This document shows positions 20,838-28,834 of a DNA stretch of 32,721 nt, one piece after another. This DNA is from Methylobacterium terricola (lineage in GTDB: Bacteria > Pseudomonadota > Alphaproteobacteria > Rhizobiales > Beijerinckiaceae). Position 1 is the stretch's first letter. The number at the start of each line of letters is the position of its first letter. The notes under the pieces were generated by a model. That model was not told the origin of the DNA, made no database searches, and saw only the letters and a list, made by a program, of their open reading frames with translations. Where the stretch lies: NCBI RefSeq assembly GCF_006151805.1, contig NZ_VDDA01000042.1:1-32721 (forward strand), written 5' to 3'. Position numbers and translations under genes: made by a program.

Positions 20838-21578
20838 TTGTACAGCTTCGGCTCCGGCGTGCTGATCGGCACGCGCACCGACGTGCCCAACGCCACGCCG
20901 GTCAATTTCGGTCTCGTGCAGGAGGTCAGCATCGACGAATCGGCCAGCCTCAAGGAACTCTATGGCCAGTTCCAGCGCCCGGTCGCCATCGCCCGCGGCA
21001 CGATCAAGACCACCGGCAAGGCCAAGGTCGCCCGGATCTCCGGTCTCGCCTTCGCCAGCCTCTATTACGGCGTCACGCCGGTGGCCGGGCAGGTGATGAC
21101 GGCCTTCGGCGAGGCCGCCACCGTGCCGGCCGCCGCGCCCTACACCGTCACGGTGGCGAACGGCGCGAACTTCGTCGGGGATCAGGGCCCGATCTATGCC
21201 CTGACCGGGATGCCCCTGACCCGGGTCGCCTCGGCGCCCGCCGTGGGGCAGTACAGCCTGGGTGCTGGCGGCGTCTACACCTTCGCCTCGGCCGATTCGG
21301 GCAAGCCCCTCCTGCTGAACTATACTTACACGCTGGCCGGCAGCGGCCAGCGCTTCACGGTCACAAACCAGCTTCTTGGCACGACGCCGACCTTCGCCAT
21401 ACAATTCTACACCACGTTCCAGGGCCAATCAGTCAACGTGAACTACGCCAACTGCACGGCCTCGAAGCTCGGCTTCGGCACGAAGCTGGAGGATTTCACG
21501 ATGCCCGAGTTCGATTTCAGCATGTTCGCGGATGCGGCGGGCAACGTCGCCACCTGGTCGTTCGGAGATGCCGCGTGA
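20838..21578 (+). CDS. Major tail tube protein
   Basis: The 246-residue product starts at TTG 20838 behind GAGGAGG, a strong site that decides the start. It has a strand-rich fold with YSFGSGVLIGTRTDVPNATP, VNFGLVQEVSIDESASLKEL, GQFQRPVAIARGTIKTTGKA and the ending MPEFDFSMFADAAGNVATWS, patterns common in siphovirus tube proteins. A beta module (LTRVASAPAVGQYSLGAGG, VYTFASADSGKPLLLNYTY) lies near residues 132-170 and is shared with the connector at 18749. The tail chaperone follows with a four-base overlap, as expected for a tube protein. Confidence 0.75.
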   Translation: MYSFGSGVLIGTRTDVPNATPVNFGLVQEVSIDESASLKELYGQFQRPVAIARGTIKTTGKAKVARISGLAFASLYYGVTPVAGQVMTAFGEAATVPAAAPYTVTVANGANFVGDQGPIYALTGMPLTRVASAPAVGQYSLGAGGVYTFASADSGKPLLLNYTYTLAGSGQRFTVTNQLLGTTPTFAIQFYTTFQGQSVNVNYANCTASKLGFGTKLEDFTMPEFDFSMFADAAGNVATWSFGDAA

Positions 21579-21964
21579 CCGCGCCCGGCATGGCACCCCC
21601 GTCGCGGACTATCCGGCTCGGCGGGCACGAGTGGACGATCCGCCCGCTCACCCTCGCGCAGCTGGAGGAACTGGACCCTGTCGTCCAGTCCGGCCCAAGC
21701 ACGGGCCCGACCACATACGGCGCGGCGGTGATCGCCGCCGGCCTGAGGCGCGACCATCCGGAGGATGCAGCCCTGGCCGACAGGCGTGAACTCGAGGCGA
21801 CCGGCCCCGAGGTCGCCGCGGCCTCCTCCACCATCCTGCGCCTCGGCGGCTACCTGCCGGAGACGGCGCCGGGGGAAGCGCGCGCGGCGGAGAGCGCCGC
21901 GGGCTCGACTTCGGCTTCATCTACGGACGCCTCGCCACCGGCTGCGGCTACGCCCCCGGCGTGA
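21575..21964 (+). CDS. Tail assembly chaperone, upstream (G-like) reading frame
   Basis: GTG 21575 overlaps the tail tube stop. The 129-residue product has an N-terminal domain of GTA/siphovirus tail chaperones: RTIRLGGHEWTIRPLTLAQL, EELDPVVQSGPSTG and AAVIAAGLRRDHPEDAALAD. After LRLGGYLPET the sequence degenerates into Ala/Ser/Pro-rich residues to the stop, while the -1 frame becomes protein-like. This is the pattern of a chaperone that is read partly as a short form and partly through a ribosomal frameshift as a longer GT form. The chaperone coats the tape measure during tail assembly. Confidence 0.7.
   Translation: MTAPGMAPPSRTIRLGGHEWTIRPLTLAQLEELDPVVQSGPSTGPTTYGAAVIAAGLRRDHPEDAALADRRELEATGPEVAAASSTILRLGGYLPETAPGEARAAESAAGSTSASSTDASPPAAATPPA
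21871..21877 (+). promoter_or_regulatory. Possible -1 frameshift site in the tail chaperone
   Basis: GGGGGAA is read in the upstream frame as ccG-GGG-GAA. A slip of one base back gives GGG-GGA and enters the frame that encodes LDFGFIYGRLATGCGYAPGV. The -1 frame is open only from 21790 to 22164, so the shift must occur in this overlap. The heptamer is not a perfect X-XXY-YYZ site. Confidence 0.4.
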
Positions 21965-22164
21965 TCGCCGCGATGACGATCTGGGACGTGGAGCGGATCT
22001 TCGCCTACTGGCGGGTCGCGCCGCCCACGCACGAGCTTGTGGCTGCCTACCTCGGCTACAAGCCGCGGCCCGAGCCGGTGGCGGTCGCTGCTTCCGCCGA
22101 CGATCCCAGCGGGATCGGCTCCATGATCTTGCAATTCCCCGATGGTCTGGTGAAGCCCAACTAA
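21961..22164 (+). CDS. Tail assembly chaperone, -1 frame extension (GT-like)
   Basis: Read alone from GTG 21961, this gives 67 residues (VIAAMTIWDVERIFAYWRVA, PPTHELVAAYLGYKP). The same frame is open upstream from 21790 and encodes GLDFGFIYGRLATGCGYAPG directly before that GTG. This reads as conserved protein, so the true product probably begins in the upstream gene and enters by -1 frameshift. FAYWRVAPPTHELVAAYLGY is typical of the C-terminal part of chaperones in this tail type. Independent initiation at 21961 remains possible, as there is a four-base overlap with the upstream stop. Confidence 0.6.
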   Translation: MIAAMTIWDVERIFAYWRVAPPTHELVAAYLGYKPRPEPVAVAASADDPSGIGSMILQFPDGLVKPN

Positions 22165-22170
22165 GTTGCT

Positions 22171-22443
22171 CTATTGCAGGGAAAGAATCGTCTCGACAAG
22201 AAGCACTCCGCCTGGTTGCGGTATAAATTGATGATTAACTTGCATTATTTGATAACTGCGTCCACCCCACGACACCCCCTGACCTGAAGCGAAGCTTCCA
22301 TATGATTGCGTGATCGGCGGGAAATTCGCGATGATAGCTCCGTTGGCAATAGATATCATCCGCAGACCAAAAGACAGCATGCAAGCCTCCATTTCGACGC
22401 CGCACTCAGATCCGGCGACCGACTTCCATGCGGAATGCTGCAT
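22171..22443 (-). CDS. Opposite-strand AT-rich ORF inserted between chaperone and tape measure
   Basis: The 90-residue ORF starts at ATG 22443 and ends seven bases beyond the chaperone stop. It lies on the strand opposite to all late genes. Two 60-base lines counted within it (22201-22260 and 22321-22380) hold 24 and 27 G/C, about 40-45%, far below the neighbours. The product has MLSFGLRMISIANGAIIANF, then FASGQGVSWGGRSYQIMQVN and FIPQPGGVLLVETILSL, so it is strand-rich and soluble. This suggests a moron, a gene acquired singly and transcribed on its own during lysogeny. No family is recognised, and a non-coding insertion cannot be excluded. Confidence 0.5.
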   Translation of the reverse strand: MQHSAWKSVAGSECGVEMEACMLSFGLRMISIANGAIIANFPPITQSYGSFASGQGVSWGGRSYQIMQVNHQFIPQPGGVLLVETILSLQ

Positions 22444-22484
22444 TCATCTAGGCAGCAAAGCAATTGTCGGCAGGCAAAATCGAT

Positions 22485-25400
22485 ATGACTGACGATATCC
22501 AGGTCCGCTTCGGCGGCGACGCCTCCGGCATCAGGGCAGCCGCGCAGCAAGCCAAGGCCGCCGTTCAGGACCAGGCGGTGGCGGCCCAGGCCGCCAACCT
22601 TGCCACGGCGCAGGCCCTGCGCGACCTCAGCGCCGAGATGCGGGCCAACCGCGACGCGATGCAGGCGCAGATCGCAGCCGCCCAGCAGACCGCTGCGGCG
22701 ACGGCCCGCATCGCAGCGGCGACCCGCGAGGCGGGCGACTGGCAGACCGACCTCAAAGCCGCGCTCGAGCGGACGACGCTCGGCTATCTCGCGGTCAAGG
22801 TGGCGGCGCTCGACGCCTACGCCGCGCAATCGCTCTACGCCAGCGCCGCCGCGACCGTGACCGACCCGTTCCGCAACTATCGGGAGATCGCGAGCACGGC
22901 GGCATCGGCAGCGGCAGCCGTGCGCGAGTACTACACCTCGGCGGCCTACGCCGAGCGAGGGGACCGCCTGTTCGCCCAGGCCAACGACGGCCTGCGCGCG
23001 TCGATCGGCCAGACGTTCCTCAGCGTCGAGCAATTCGTCGAGCGGCTGCGCCTCTCCTCGTCGGAGATGGCCCGCGGCCAAGTGCTCGCCATCTCGGCGG
23101 CGGGCGGCCTCGAGCGGTTCCGCACCGCGCTCGGTCTGACCGACTCCGGCGCGAAGGACACGCTGATCCGGTTTACGGCGGAACTGGAACGCATCCCGGG
23201 CATCAGCCGGGAGGCCGCGGCCGGCATCGAGGTCATGCTGGCGACGGTGCCGAACTACTCGGTCGACACCAACGCCATTCTGGTCAACCTCCTCCAGACC
23301 ATCTCGCGGACGGGCGACGAGGCGGTCGCGAACGCCCAAAAGATCAGCGCCGCCTTCAAAGACCAGGCCAATGGCGGCCGGATCCTTGGCGACCTGACGG
23401 CCGATCTGCGCAACCTCGAGGACATCCAGGTGCTGGCGCGCCGCATCGCGGCCTCGCTGACGCCGCAGCAGGCGGTCTCCTACTTCGACACGATCGAGGG
23501 CCGCCTGAGGAAGCAGGCCGAGCAGCAGGCGTTCATCGCGGAGGAGAACGACAAGGTGATCCGCCGGTATCCCCTGATCGGCAACGCGCTGGCGGACATC
23601 AACGAGCGTCTCTACGGGGCGCAGGCGGCGCAGCGGAGCCTCAACGAGGAAATCCGGGTCGCGACCCTGGAACTGCAGAACCAGCGGCGCGAGCGTGAGG
23701 GGATCGTCGCCGCTCAGCAGCGCGAGGTGGACACACAGAAGGCGATCAACTTCGAGAGCTCGCAGGCCGGACGGCTGCAGCAATCCGAGAAGGCCTCGGC
23801 GGCCCTGCGGGGTCGGCTGAACAACACCGAGGCGGCGAGCCGGATGACCCCGGCCGAGCGCGACCTGATGATCCGCACCGTCTACGGCGAGGCCGGAGGC
23901 GAGAGCGTGGAGGGCCAGGAGGCCGTCGCCAATGTCATCCGCAACCGGGTGCTCAGCGGTCGCTACGGCGGCAGCTACCAGGACGTCATCACGGCGCCGC
24001 GGCAGTTCTCGGCCTGGAACCCAGGCGACCCGGCCGGCGCCCGCGCCCGGGGCTTGAGCCCGGACAGCGACGAGTACCGGCGCACCGGCGAGATCGTCGA
24101 CAAGGTCTACCTGACCGAGGCGGCCGACCCGACCAGGGGGGCCACGAACTACTACAACCCGAAGGCTGCCGATCCGGCCTGGGGCAGGACGCTCGGGAAC
24201 GTCACCGACATCGGCAACCACCGGTTCGGCAACACGCCCGAGAGCCCGCCGGTCGGGGACGCCGCGCTGCAGGACGCGATCCGGCAGCGCCTCGAGGAGC
24301 AGGCCGATGTCCGCCGGCGGATCGTCGACGAGCAGCGCGGCGGCACCCGGGCCGACGTCGAATCGCTGGCGATCGCGCAGGAAGCGGTCGGCGCCGCGCG
24401 CAACCAGGTCGAGGAGGCCCGGCGCCTCGTCCAGGCGAGGAAGGACGACGCGCGGGCGGCCGAAGGCGGTACGCCGGCCGCACGCCTCGCCGCCGCCCGA
24501 GCCGTCGCCGAGGCCGAGCAGACCCTGCGCGACCGGCAACGGGCGCAGGACAAGGCGGATGTCGACCTGCGCGTCGTCGGCATGGAGACGTCGAGTGCGG
24601 AGCGCGTGCGCATCGTCAACGAGGAGATCACGAGCCGGCAAGCGGACTACGTCCGTGACTCTACCGAGTGGAAACGGCTCGAACTGGAGAAGACCAACAA
24701 TCTGCGCGCGCAGGTCGCGGCCCGTAAGTCGGAGGATGAGGCCTTGCTGCGGGCCAAGGTCGCGCTCGAGACGGTCGGCTCGGACAACAGCGACCCGGAC
24801 ACCGCCAAGGCGCGGATCGCGATGCTCGACCTCCTGCTCGCCAAGGAGGAGGTGGACTCGCTCAGGTCCATCCAGCTGGCGCGGGAGAAGGCCGAGATCG
24901 TGACGGCGCTGGAGCGCGCCTCCGCCGCCGAGAAGGCCGCCGCGGAGGACACCGCCTACCAGAACGCCCGCCGCGTCCTCGATGACCGGATCAAGGACAT
25001 CCGCGCCGAGGCGAGCGAGCGCCAGATCTCGTTCGAGGAGAGGCGGTCCCAGACCCTCGCGGTGCTCTCCGAGATCGAGACGCTCGAGCGCGGCCACCAG
25101 GAGCGCCTGAAGGCGATTTGGGGCGATGGCACCAGCCAGTACCGTCAGGCCAAGGCGCAGCTGTTGCAGCTCGACGGGCAATCCGCCACCCGCCGCGCCC
25201 AGGCCGAGCGCGAGGTCAACAAGGCGGTCTACCAGGACACGCGGCGCAGCTACGAGCAGATCGGCGCCACGCTGACCAGCAACGCCTTCGCGGTGCTGCA
25301 GGGCCAGCAGACCGTCGCCCAGGCCGCGCGTGCCACCGCGATGTCGATCGTCCAGAGCTACGTGCAGGCCAAGGTCCGGCTCGCCGCCGACTGGCTTGCC

Positions 25401-25961
25401 GGCGTCACCACCCACCAGGCCGGCGAGGCCGCCAAGACCGCCGCCACGGTCGCCGGCGTGACCACCCGCACGGGCGCCGAGGAGGCCGGGGCCGCGGCCT
25501 CGCTGGCCACGCAAGGAGGCGCGATGATCAAGAGCATCATGGCGAGCGCCGCCGAGACATTCGCGGGCATCTTCGGCTTCCTGTCGCCGCTGATGGGCCC
25601 GGCCGCGGTCGGACCGGCCGTCGCCGGGCAGGCCACGGTCGCGGCCGCGGCGGCGGCGATCCCGAGCTTCGCCGTCGGCGCGTGGTCGCTGCCCGGCGAC
25701 ACGCTGGCGAACGTGCACCGGGGCGAGATGATCGTGCCGGCCGCCGCCACGCCCTGGGCGCAGAGCCTGATGGCCCAGGCCGCCGGCGGCAAGGCCGGCT
25801 CCGCTCCGGCGGGTGGCGGCGACGTCCACTTCCACGTCTCGGCGATGGATGCGGCCGGGGTGCGGTCGTTCTTCCGCTCGAACGCCCGCCACATCATGGA
25901 GGCGATCAACGACGGCGTGCGCACCGGCTCCCATCTCGGCCTGTCCAAGCTGCGCAGCTGA
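22485..25961 (+). CDS. Tail tape measure protein with embedded SleB-like cell wall hydrolase
   Basis: ATG 22485 gives 1158 residues; TTG 22464 would add seven. The N-terminus, MTDDIQVRFGGDASGIRAAA, and long Ala/Gln/Arg helices are typical of tape measure proteins, which fix tail length. Residues about 453-582 are a SleB/CwlJ-type hydrolase_2 domain: TPAERDLMIRTVYGEAGGES with catalytic-type E469, QEAVANVIRNRVLSGRYGG, and RQFSAWNPG to GATNYYNP. Such domains cut peptidoglycan during DNA entry. The C-terminus has a hydrophobic segment (AETFAGIFGFLSPLMGPAAV) and the common tape-measure ending SFAVGAWSLPGDTLANVHRG followed by EMIVPA. Confidence 0.88.
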   Translation: MTDDIQVRFGGDASGIRAAAQQAKAAVQDQAVAAQAANLATAQALRDLSAEMRANRDAMQAQIAAAQQTAAATARIAAATREAGDWQTDLKAALERTTLGYLAVKVAALDAYAAQSLYASAAATVTDPFRNYREIASTAASAAAAVREYYTSAAYAERGDRLFAQANDGLRASIGQTFLSVEQFVERLRLSSSEMARGQVLAISAAGGLERFRTALGLTDSGAKDTLIRFTAELERIPGISREAAAGIEVMLATVPNYSVDTNAILVNLLQTISRTGDEAVANAQKISAAFKDQANGGRILGDLTADLRNLEDIQVLARRIAASLTPQQAVSYFDTIEGRLRKQAEQQAFIAEENDKVIRRYPLIGNALADINERLYGAQAAQRSLNEEIRVATLELQNQRREREGIVAAQQREVDTQKAINFESSQAGRLQQSEKASAALRGRLNNTEAASRMTPAERDLMIRTVYGEAGGESVEGQEAVANVIRNRVLSGRYGGSYQDVITAPRQFSAWNPGDPAGARARGLSPDSDEYRRTGEIVDKVYLTEAADPTRGATNYYNPKAADPAWGRTLGNVTDIGNHRFGNTPESPPVGDAALQDAIRQRLEEQADVRRRIVDEQRGGTRADVESLAIAQEAVGAARNQVEEARRLVQARKDDARAAEGGTPAARLAAARAVAEAEQTLRDRQRAQDKADVDLRVVGMETSSAERVRIVNEEITSRQADYVRDSTEWKRLELEKTNNLRAQVAARKSEDEALLRAKVALETVGSDNSDPDTAKARIAMLDLLLAKEEVDSLRSIQLAREKAEIVTALERASAAEKAAAEDTAYQNARRVLDDRIKDIRAEASERQISFEERRSQTLAVLSEIETLERGHQERLKAIWGDGTSQYRQAKAQLLQLDGQSATRRAQAEREVNKAVYQDTRRSYEQIGATLTSNAFAVLQGQQTVAQAARATAMSIVQSYVQAKVRLAADWLAGVTTHQAGEAAKTAATVAGVTTRTGAEEAGAAASLATQGGAMIKSIMASAAETFAGIFGFLSPLMGPAAVGPAVAGQATVAAAAAAIPSFAVGAWSLPGDTLANVHRGEMIVPAAATPWAQSLMAQAAGGKAGSAPAGGGDVHFHVSAMDAAGVRSFFRSNARHIMEAINDGVRTGSHLGLSKLRS

Positions 25962-25964
25962 CCG

Positions 25965-28229
25965 ATGGCGACGTTCCTCGGGGTGAACCTGCTGCCGGCT
26001 TCCGGCGAGTGGGTCTACGACACCGTTCCCCACCGCGGCCTGCACGCGGGCGAGAGCACGTTCGTCGCGCTCAACCTCAACGCGGCTCCGGCCGGCACGC
26101 GGACCGACTACAGCGTCTCGCTCGACCAGCTGCAGGCGCAGTACCCGCTCTGCAAGACCGTCAACCTGATCGTGGCGTGGTTCGGCTCCTCCACCGACGT
26201 CGCGACGTGCCAGATCTATCCTTCGACCACCTTCATCGGCGGCCAGTTCCAGGCGCTCGTCTCCGGCAGCTGGCAGGCCGATCCGTGGCGCTGCTCGGGG
26301 CTGACGCAGGCTTCGCCCGGGCTGATCCCGATCTCGATCAGCGGCGGCACCGCCACCTACGGCGGCACGCCGTCCGACCAAGCGGTGGTGCGCTGCATCC
26401 GTGACCTCAAGGCCCGCGGCCTGCGCGTCGTGTTCTACCCGTTCCTGCTGATGGACTGCGCCGGCTATCCCTGGCGGGGCCGCATCGGGTGGAGTGGGGC
26501 CGACAAGTCGGCCGCGGCGGCGAGCGCCGTGAGCGCCTTCCTGGGCTCAGCCGCGCCGTCGCAGTTCACCCGGGACGCGACCAACCTCACGGTCTCCTAC
26601 GCGGGCTCGCCCACCGACTTCACATTCCGGCGCATGATCCTGCACTACGCCCATCTCTGCGTGGTGGCGGGCGGCGTCGACCTCTTCCTCGTCGGCTCCG
26701 AGCTGCGCGGCCTCGAGGCGATCCGCGGCCCGGGCTGGACCAAGGCCGGCACGACGGGATCGGACGGGCGCGCGACCTGGGACTATCCCTTCGTCGCCGG
26801 CCTCGCCCAGCTCGCCGCCGACGTGCGCGGGATCTTCGACAGCGCCGGGCTCTCCCGGGACACGGCCGCCCTGAAGAACCTCGTCAGCTATGCGGCCGAC
26901 TGGTCCGTGTGGATGGGGTACCAGCACCCGGGCGAGGCCGGTCAGTGGCCCCACCTCGACCAACTCTACGCCGCCTCCGCCGTCGACCTCGTGGCGATCG
27001 ACAACTACCTGCCGCTCTCCGACTGGACCACTGGCAGCGGCGGCCTCGACGCGGCCAACTGGAGCGCCCCGGCCCCGGCCACTTGGCCGCCCAGCGCCGC
27101 CGCCATGAACGGGCTCGGGCTGTCCGGACCGCCGATGCTCGCCTCGCTCGCCTACCTGAAGGCCAACATCGAGGGCGGCGAGAAGTACGCTTGGTTCTAC
27201 AACGACTCGACCAACCTCGGCGCCGGCCCCGATCCGCTCGGCTCTGGACTGACCGTCTCCCGCCCGAGCGGCGATCGAGCGGCCCAGATCCGCAAGCCCT
27301 ACGCGGCCGGCCAGCAACTGCTCGCACCCAAGATGCTGCGCTGGTGGTGGAACAACGCTCACCAGGCCGTCTACGACACCGGCGACGGCCAGGGCTGGGT
27401 ACCGCGCGGCGCGCCCTCGAAATGGGTGCCCCAATCGAAGTCCATCACCTTCACCGAGTACGGCTTCCCGACCTGCGACCGCTGCACCAACCAGCCCAAC
27501 GTCTTCTACGACCCCAAGTCCACCGAGAGCTTCACCCCCTACTGGTCGGCCTGGGATCCCGCGGAAGGCGACCGGCTCGCGCCCCGGCGCGACGACACCC
27601 TGGCGGCCCTCGGCCTGCAGGCGGTCTACGAATACTGGGTGGTCGACGGCAAGAACGCCGCCTCGCCGGCCGGCCTCAAGATGGTCGAGCCGGCCTTCAT
27701 GGCGGCCTGGAACTGGGACGCGAGGCCGTTCCCGACTTTCCCGCTCCTCGGCTCGGTGTGGGGCGACGCCGCCAACTGGCGGGTCGGCAACTGGCTGACC
27801 GGCAAGGGACCGGCCCTGCCGCCGCCCGCCGCCGACGCGCCGCCCACTCCCGGCGGACCGTATCCGAGCTTCCCTACCCTGGCGGGCCGGGGGTGGTCGA
27901 CCCGCTATCGGCCGACCTTCACGACGGCGGTGGCGGGACACGTCTCGGGCCGCGAGAGCCGCGCCACGCGCCGCAGCCAGCCCACATGGGAGATTGAGAT
28001 GACCTTCGACGTGCTGCGCATGGACGTTGTCGCCGACCTGCAGACGCTCGTCGGCTTCTTCGGCCGCATGCGCGGGCGGGCGCTGCCGTTCACCGTGCCG
28101 GTGCCGACCTATCTCGGTCTCGGGTCATCGCTGCTCTGCCGCTTCGCCGAGGACGTGATCGCGCCCGAGCAGTTCATGGCGCGGCTGTGGGAGCTGCGCT
28201 CGCTCAAGCTCGTCAGCGTGCCGGCCTGA
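25965..28229 (+). CDS. Baseplate TIM-barrel (GTA_TIM) tail protein with DUF2460-like C-terminus
   Basis: The 754-residue protein contains a GTA_TIM domain, the glycosidase-like TIM barrel of gene transfer agent megatron proteins: CIRDLKARGLRVVFYPFLLM, DCAGYPWRGRIGW, VDLFLVGSELRGLEAIRGPG, YAADWSVWMGYQHPG, AIDNYLPLSDW and ITFTEYGFPTCDRCTNQPN. In the GTA this domain is fused to the tail tip. Here it ends with about 110 residues that resemble the next gene product (LLCRFAEDVIAPEQFMARLW, SLKLVSV). It probably forms part of the distal tail. The stop overlaps the next ATG. Confidence 0.85.
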   Translation: MATFLGVNLLPASGEWVYDTVPHRGLHAGESTFVALNLNAAPAGTRTDYSVSLDQLQAQYPLCKTVNLIVAWFGSSTDVATCQIYPSTTFIGGQFQALVSGSWQADPWRCSGLTQASPGLIPISISGGTATYGGTPSDQAVVRCIRDLKARGLRVVFYPFLLMDCAGYPWRGRIGWSGADKSAAAASAVSAFLGSAAPSQFTRDATNLTVSYAGSPTDFTFRRMILHYAHLCVVAGGVDLFLVGSELRGLEAIRGPGWTKAGTTGSDGRATWDYPFVAGLAQLAADVRGIFDSAGLSRDTAALKNLVSYAADWSVWMGYQHPGEAGQWPHLDQLYAASAVDLVAIDNYLPLSDWTTGSGGLDAANWSAPAPATWPPSAAAMNGLGLSGPPMLASLAYLKANIEGGEKYAWFYNDSTNLGAGPDPLGSGLTVSRPSGDRAAQIRKPYAAGQQLLAPKMLRWWWNNAHQAVYDTGDGQGWVPRGAPSKWVPQSKSITFTEYGFPTCDRCTNQPNVFYDPKSTESFTPYWSAWDPAEGDRLAPRRDDTLAALGLQAVYEYWVVDGKNAASPAGLKMVEPAFMAAWNWDARPFPTFPLLGSVWGDAANWRVGNWLTGKGPALPPPAADAPPTPGGPYPSFPTLAGRGWSTRYRPTFTTAVAGHVSGRESRATRRSQPTWEIEMTFDVLRMDVVADLQTLVGFFGRMRGRALPFTVPVPTYLGLGSSLLCRFAEDVIAPEQFMARLWELRSLKLVSVPA

Positions 28230-28834
28230 TGCCCGCGGCCTTCCCGAGCCTGCCGGGCGTCGCGTGGCCGGTGACCAAGCGGCCGATCACCGCGACCCGG
28301 ATGGAGGCGCACCCGTCGGGCCGGGAGGTGCGCAGTCCGCTCTACCCGGCCGCGCTCTACGAGTTCACGCTGCCGGTGGAGGGCCTGACGCCGGACGGTT
28401 CGTTCCCGGGCCTCGGTACCGCGAGCCTGCAGGCGCTGCTCGGCCTCTACGTCCAATGCCGCGGGACCTGGGGGACGTTCCTCTTCACCGACCCCACCGA
28501 CGGCGCCGTCACCAACCAGGCGCTCGGCGCTGGCGACGGCGCGACGACCGCGTTCCCGTTCGTGCGCACCCTGGGCGGGCTCACCGAAACGGTGGGATGG
28601 GTGACCACCGTTACCCAGGTGACGGTGGCGGGCGCCGCGCAGGCCGGCGGCTGGAGCCTGACCGCTCCCAACGTCCTCGCGTTCGCGACGGCGCCCGCTG
28701 CCGGCGCGGTGATCGCGGCCGACTTCGCCTACGCCTTCCTGTGCCGGTTTGTGGACGAGGGCGTGGACTTCGAGCACCTGATGCGGGGCCTGTGGCAGGT
28801 GAAGAGCCTGCGCTTCCGGAGCACCGCCCCGTGA
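28229..28834 (+). CDS. DUF2460 (TIGR02217-type) distal tail protein
   Basis: ATG 28229 overlaps the previous TGA. The 201-residue product has FPSLPGVAWPVTKRPITATR, SPLYPAALYEFTLPVEGL, LQALLGLYVQCRGTWGTFLF, TDPTDGAVTNQALGAGDGAT and the end FLCRFVDEGVDFEHLMRGLW followed by QVKSLRF. These are marks of the DUF2460 family, the GTA gp12-like distal tail protein that joins tube and baseplate. It stands in the normal order before DUF2163 and NlpC/P60 genes. Confidence 0.85.
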   Translation: MPAAFPSLPGVAWPVTKRPITATRMEAHPSGREVRSPLYPAALYEFTLPVEGLTPDGSFPGLGTASLQALLGLYVQCRGTWGTFLFTDPTDGAVTNQALGAGDGATTAFPFVRTLGGLTETVGWVTTVTQVTVAGAAQAGGWSLTAPNVLAFATAPAAGAVIAADFAYAFLCRFVDEGVDFEHLMRGLWQVKSLRFRSTAP

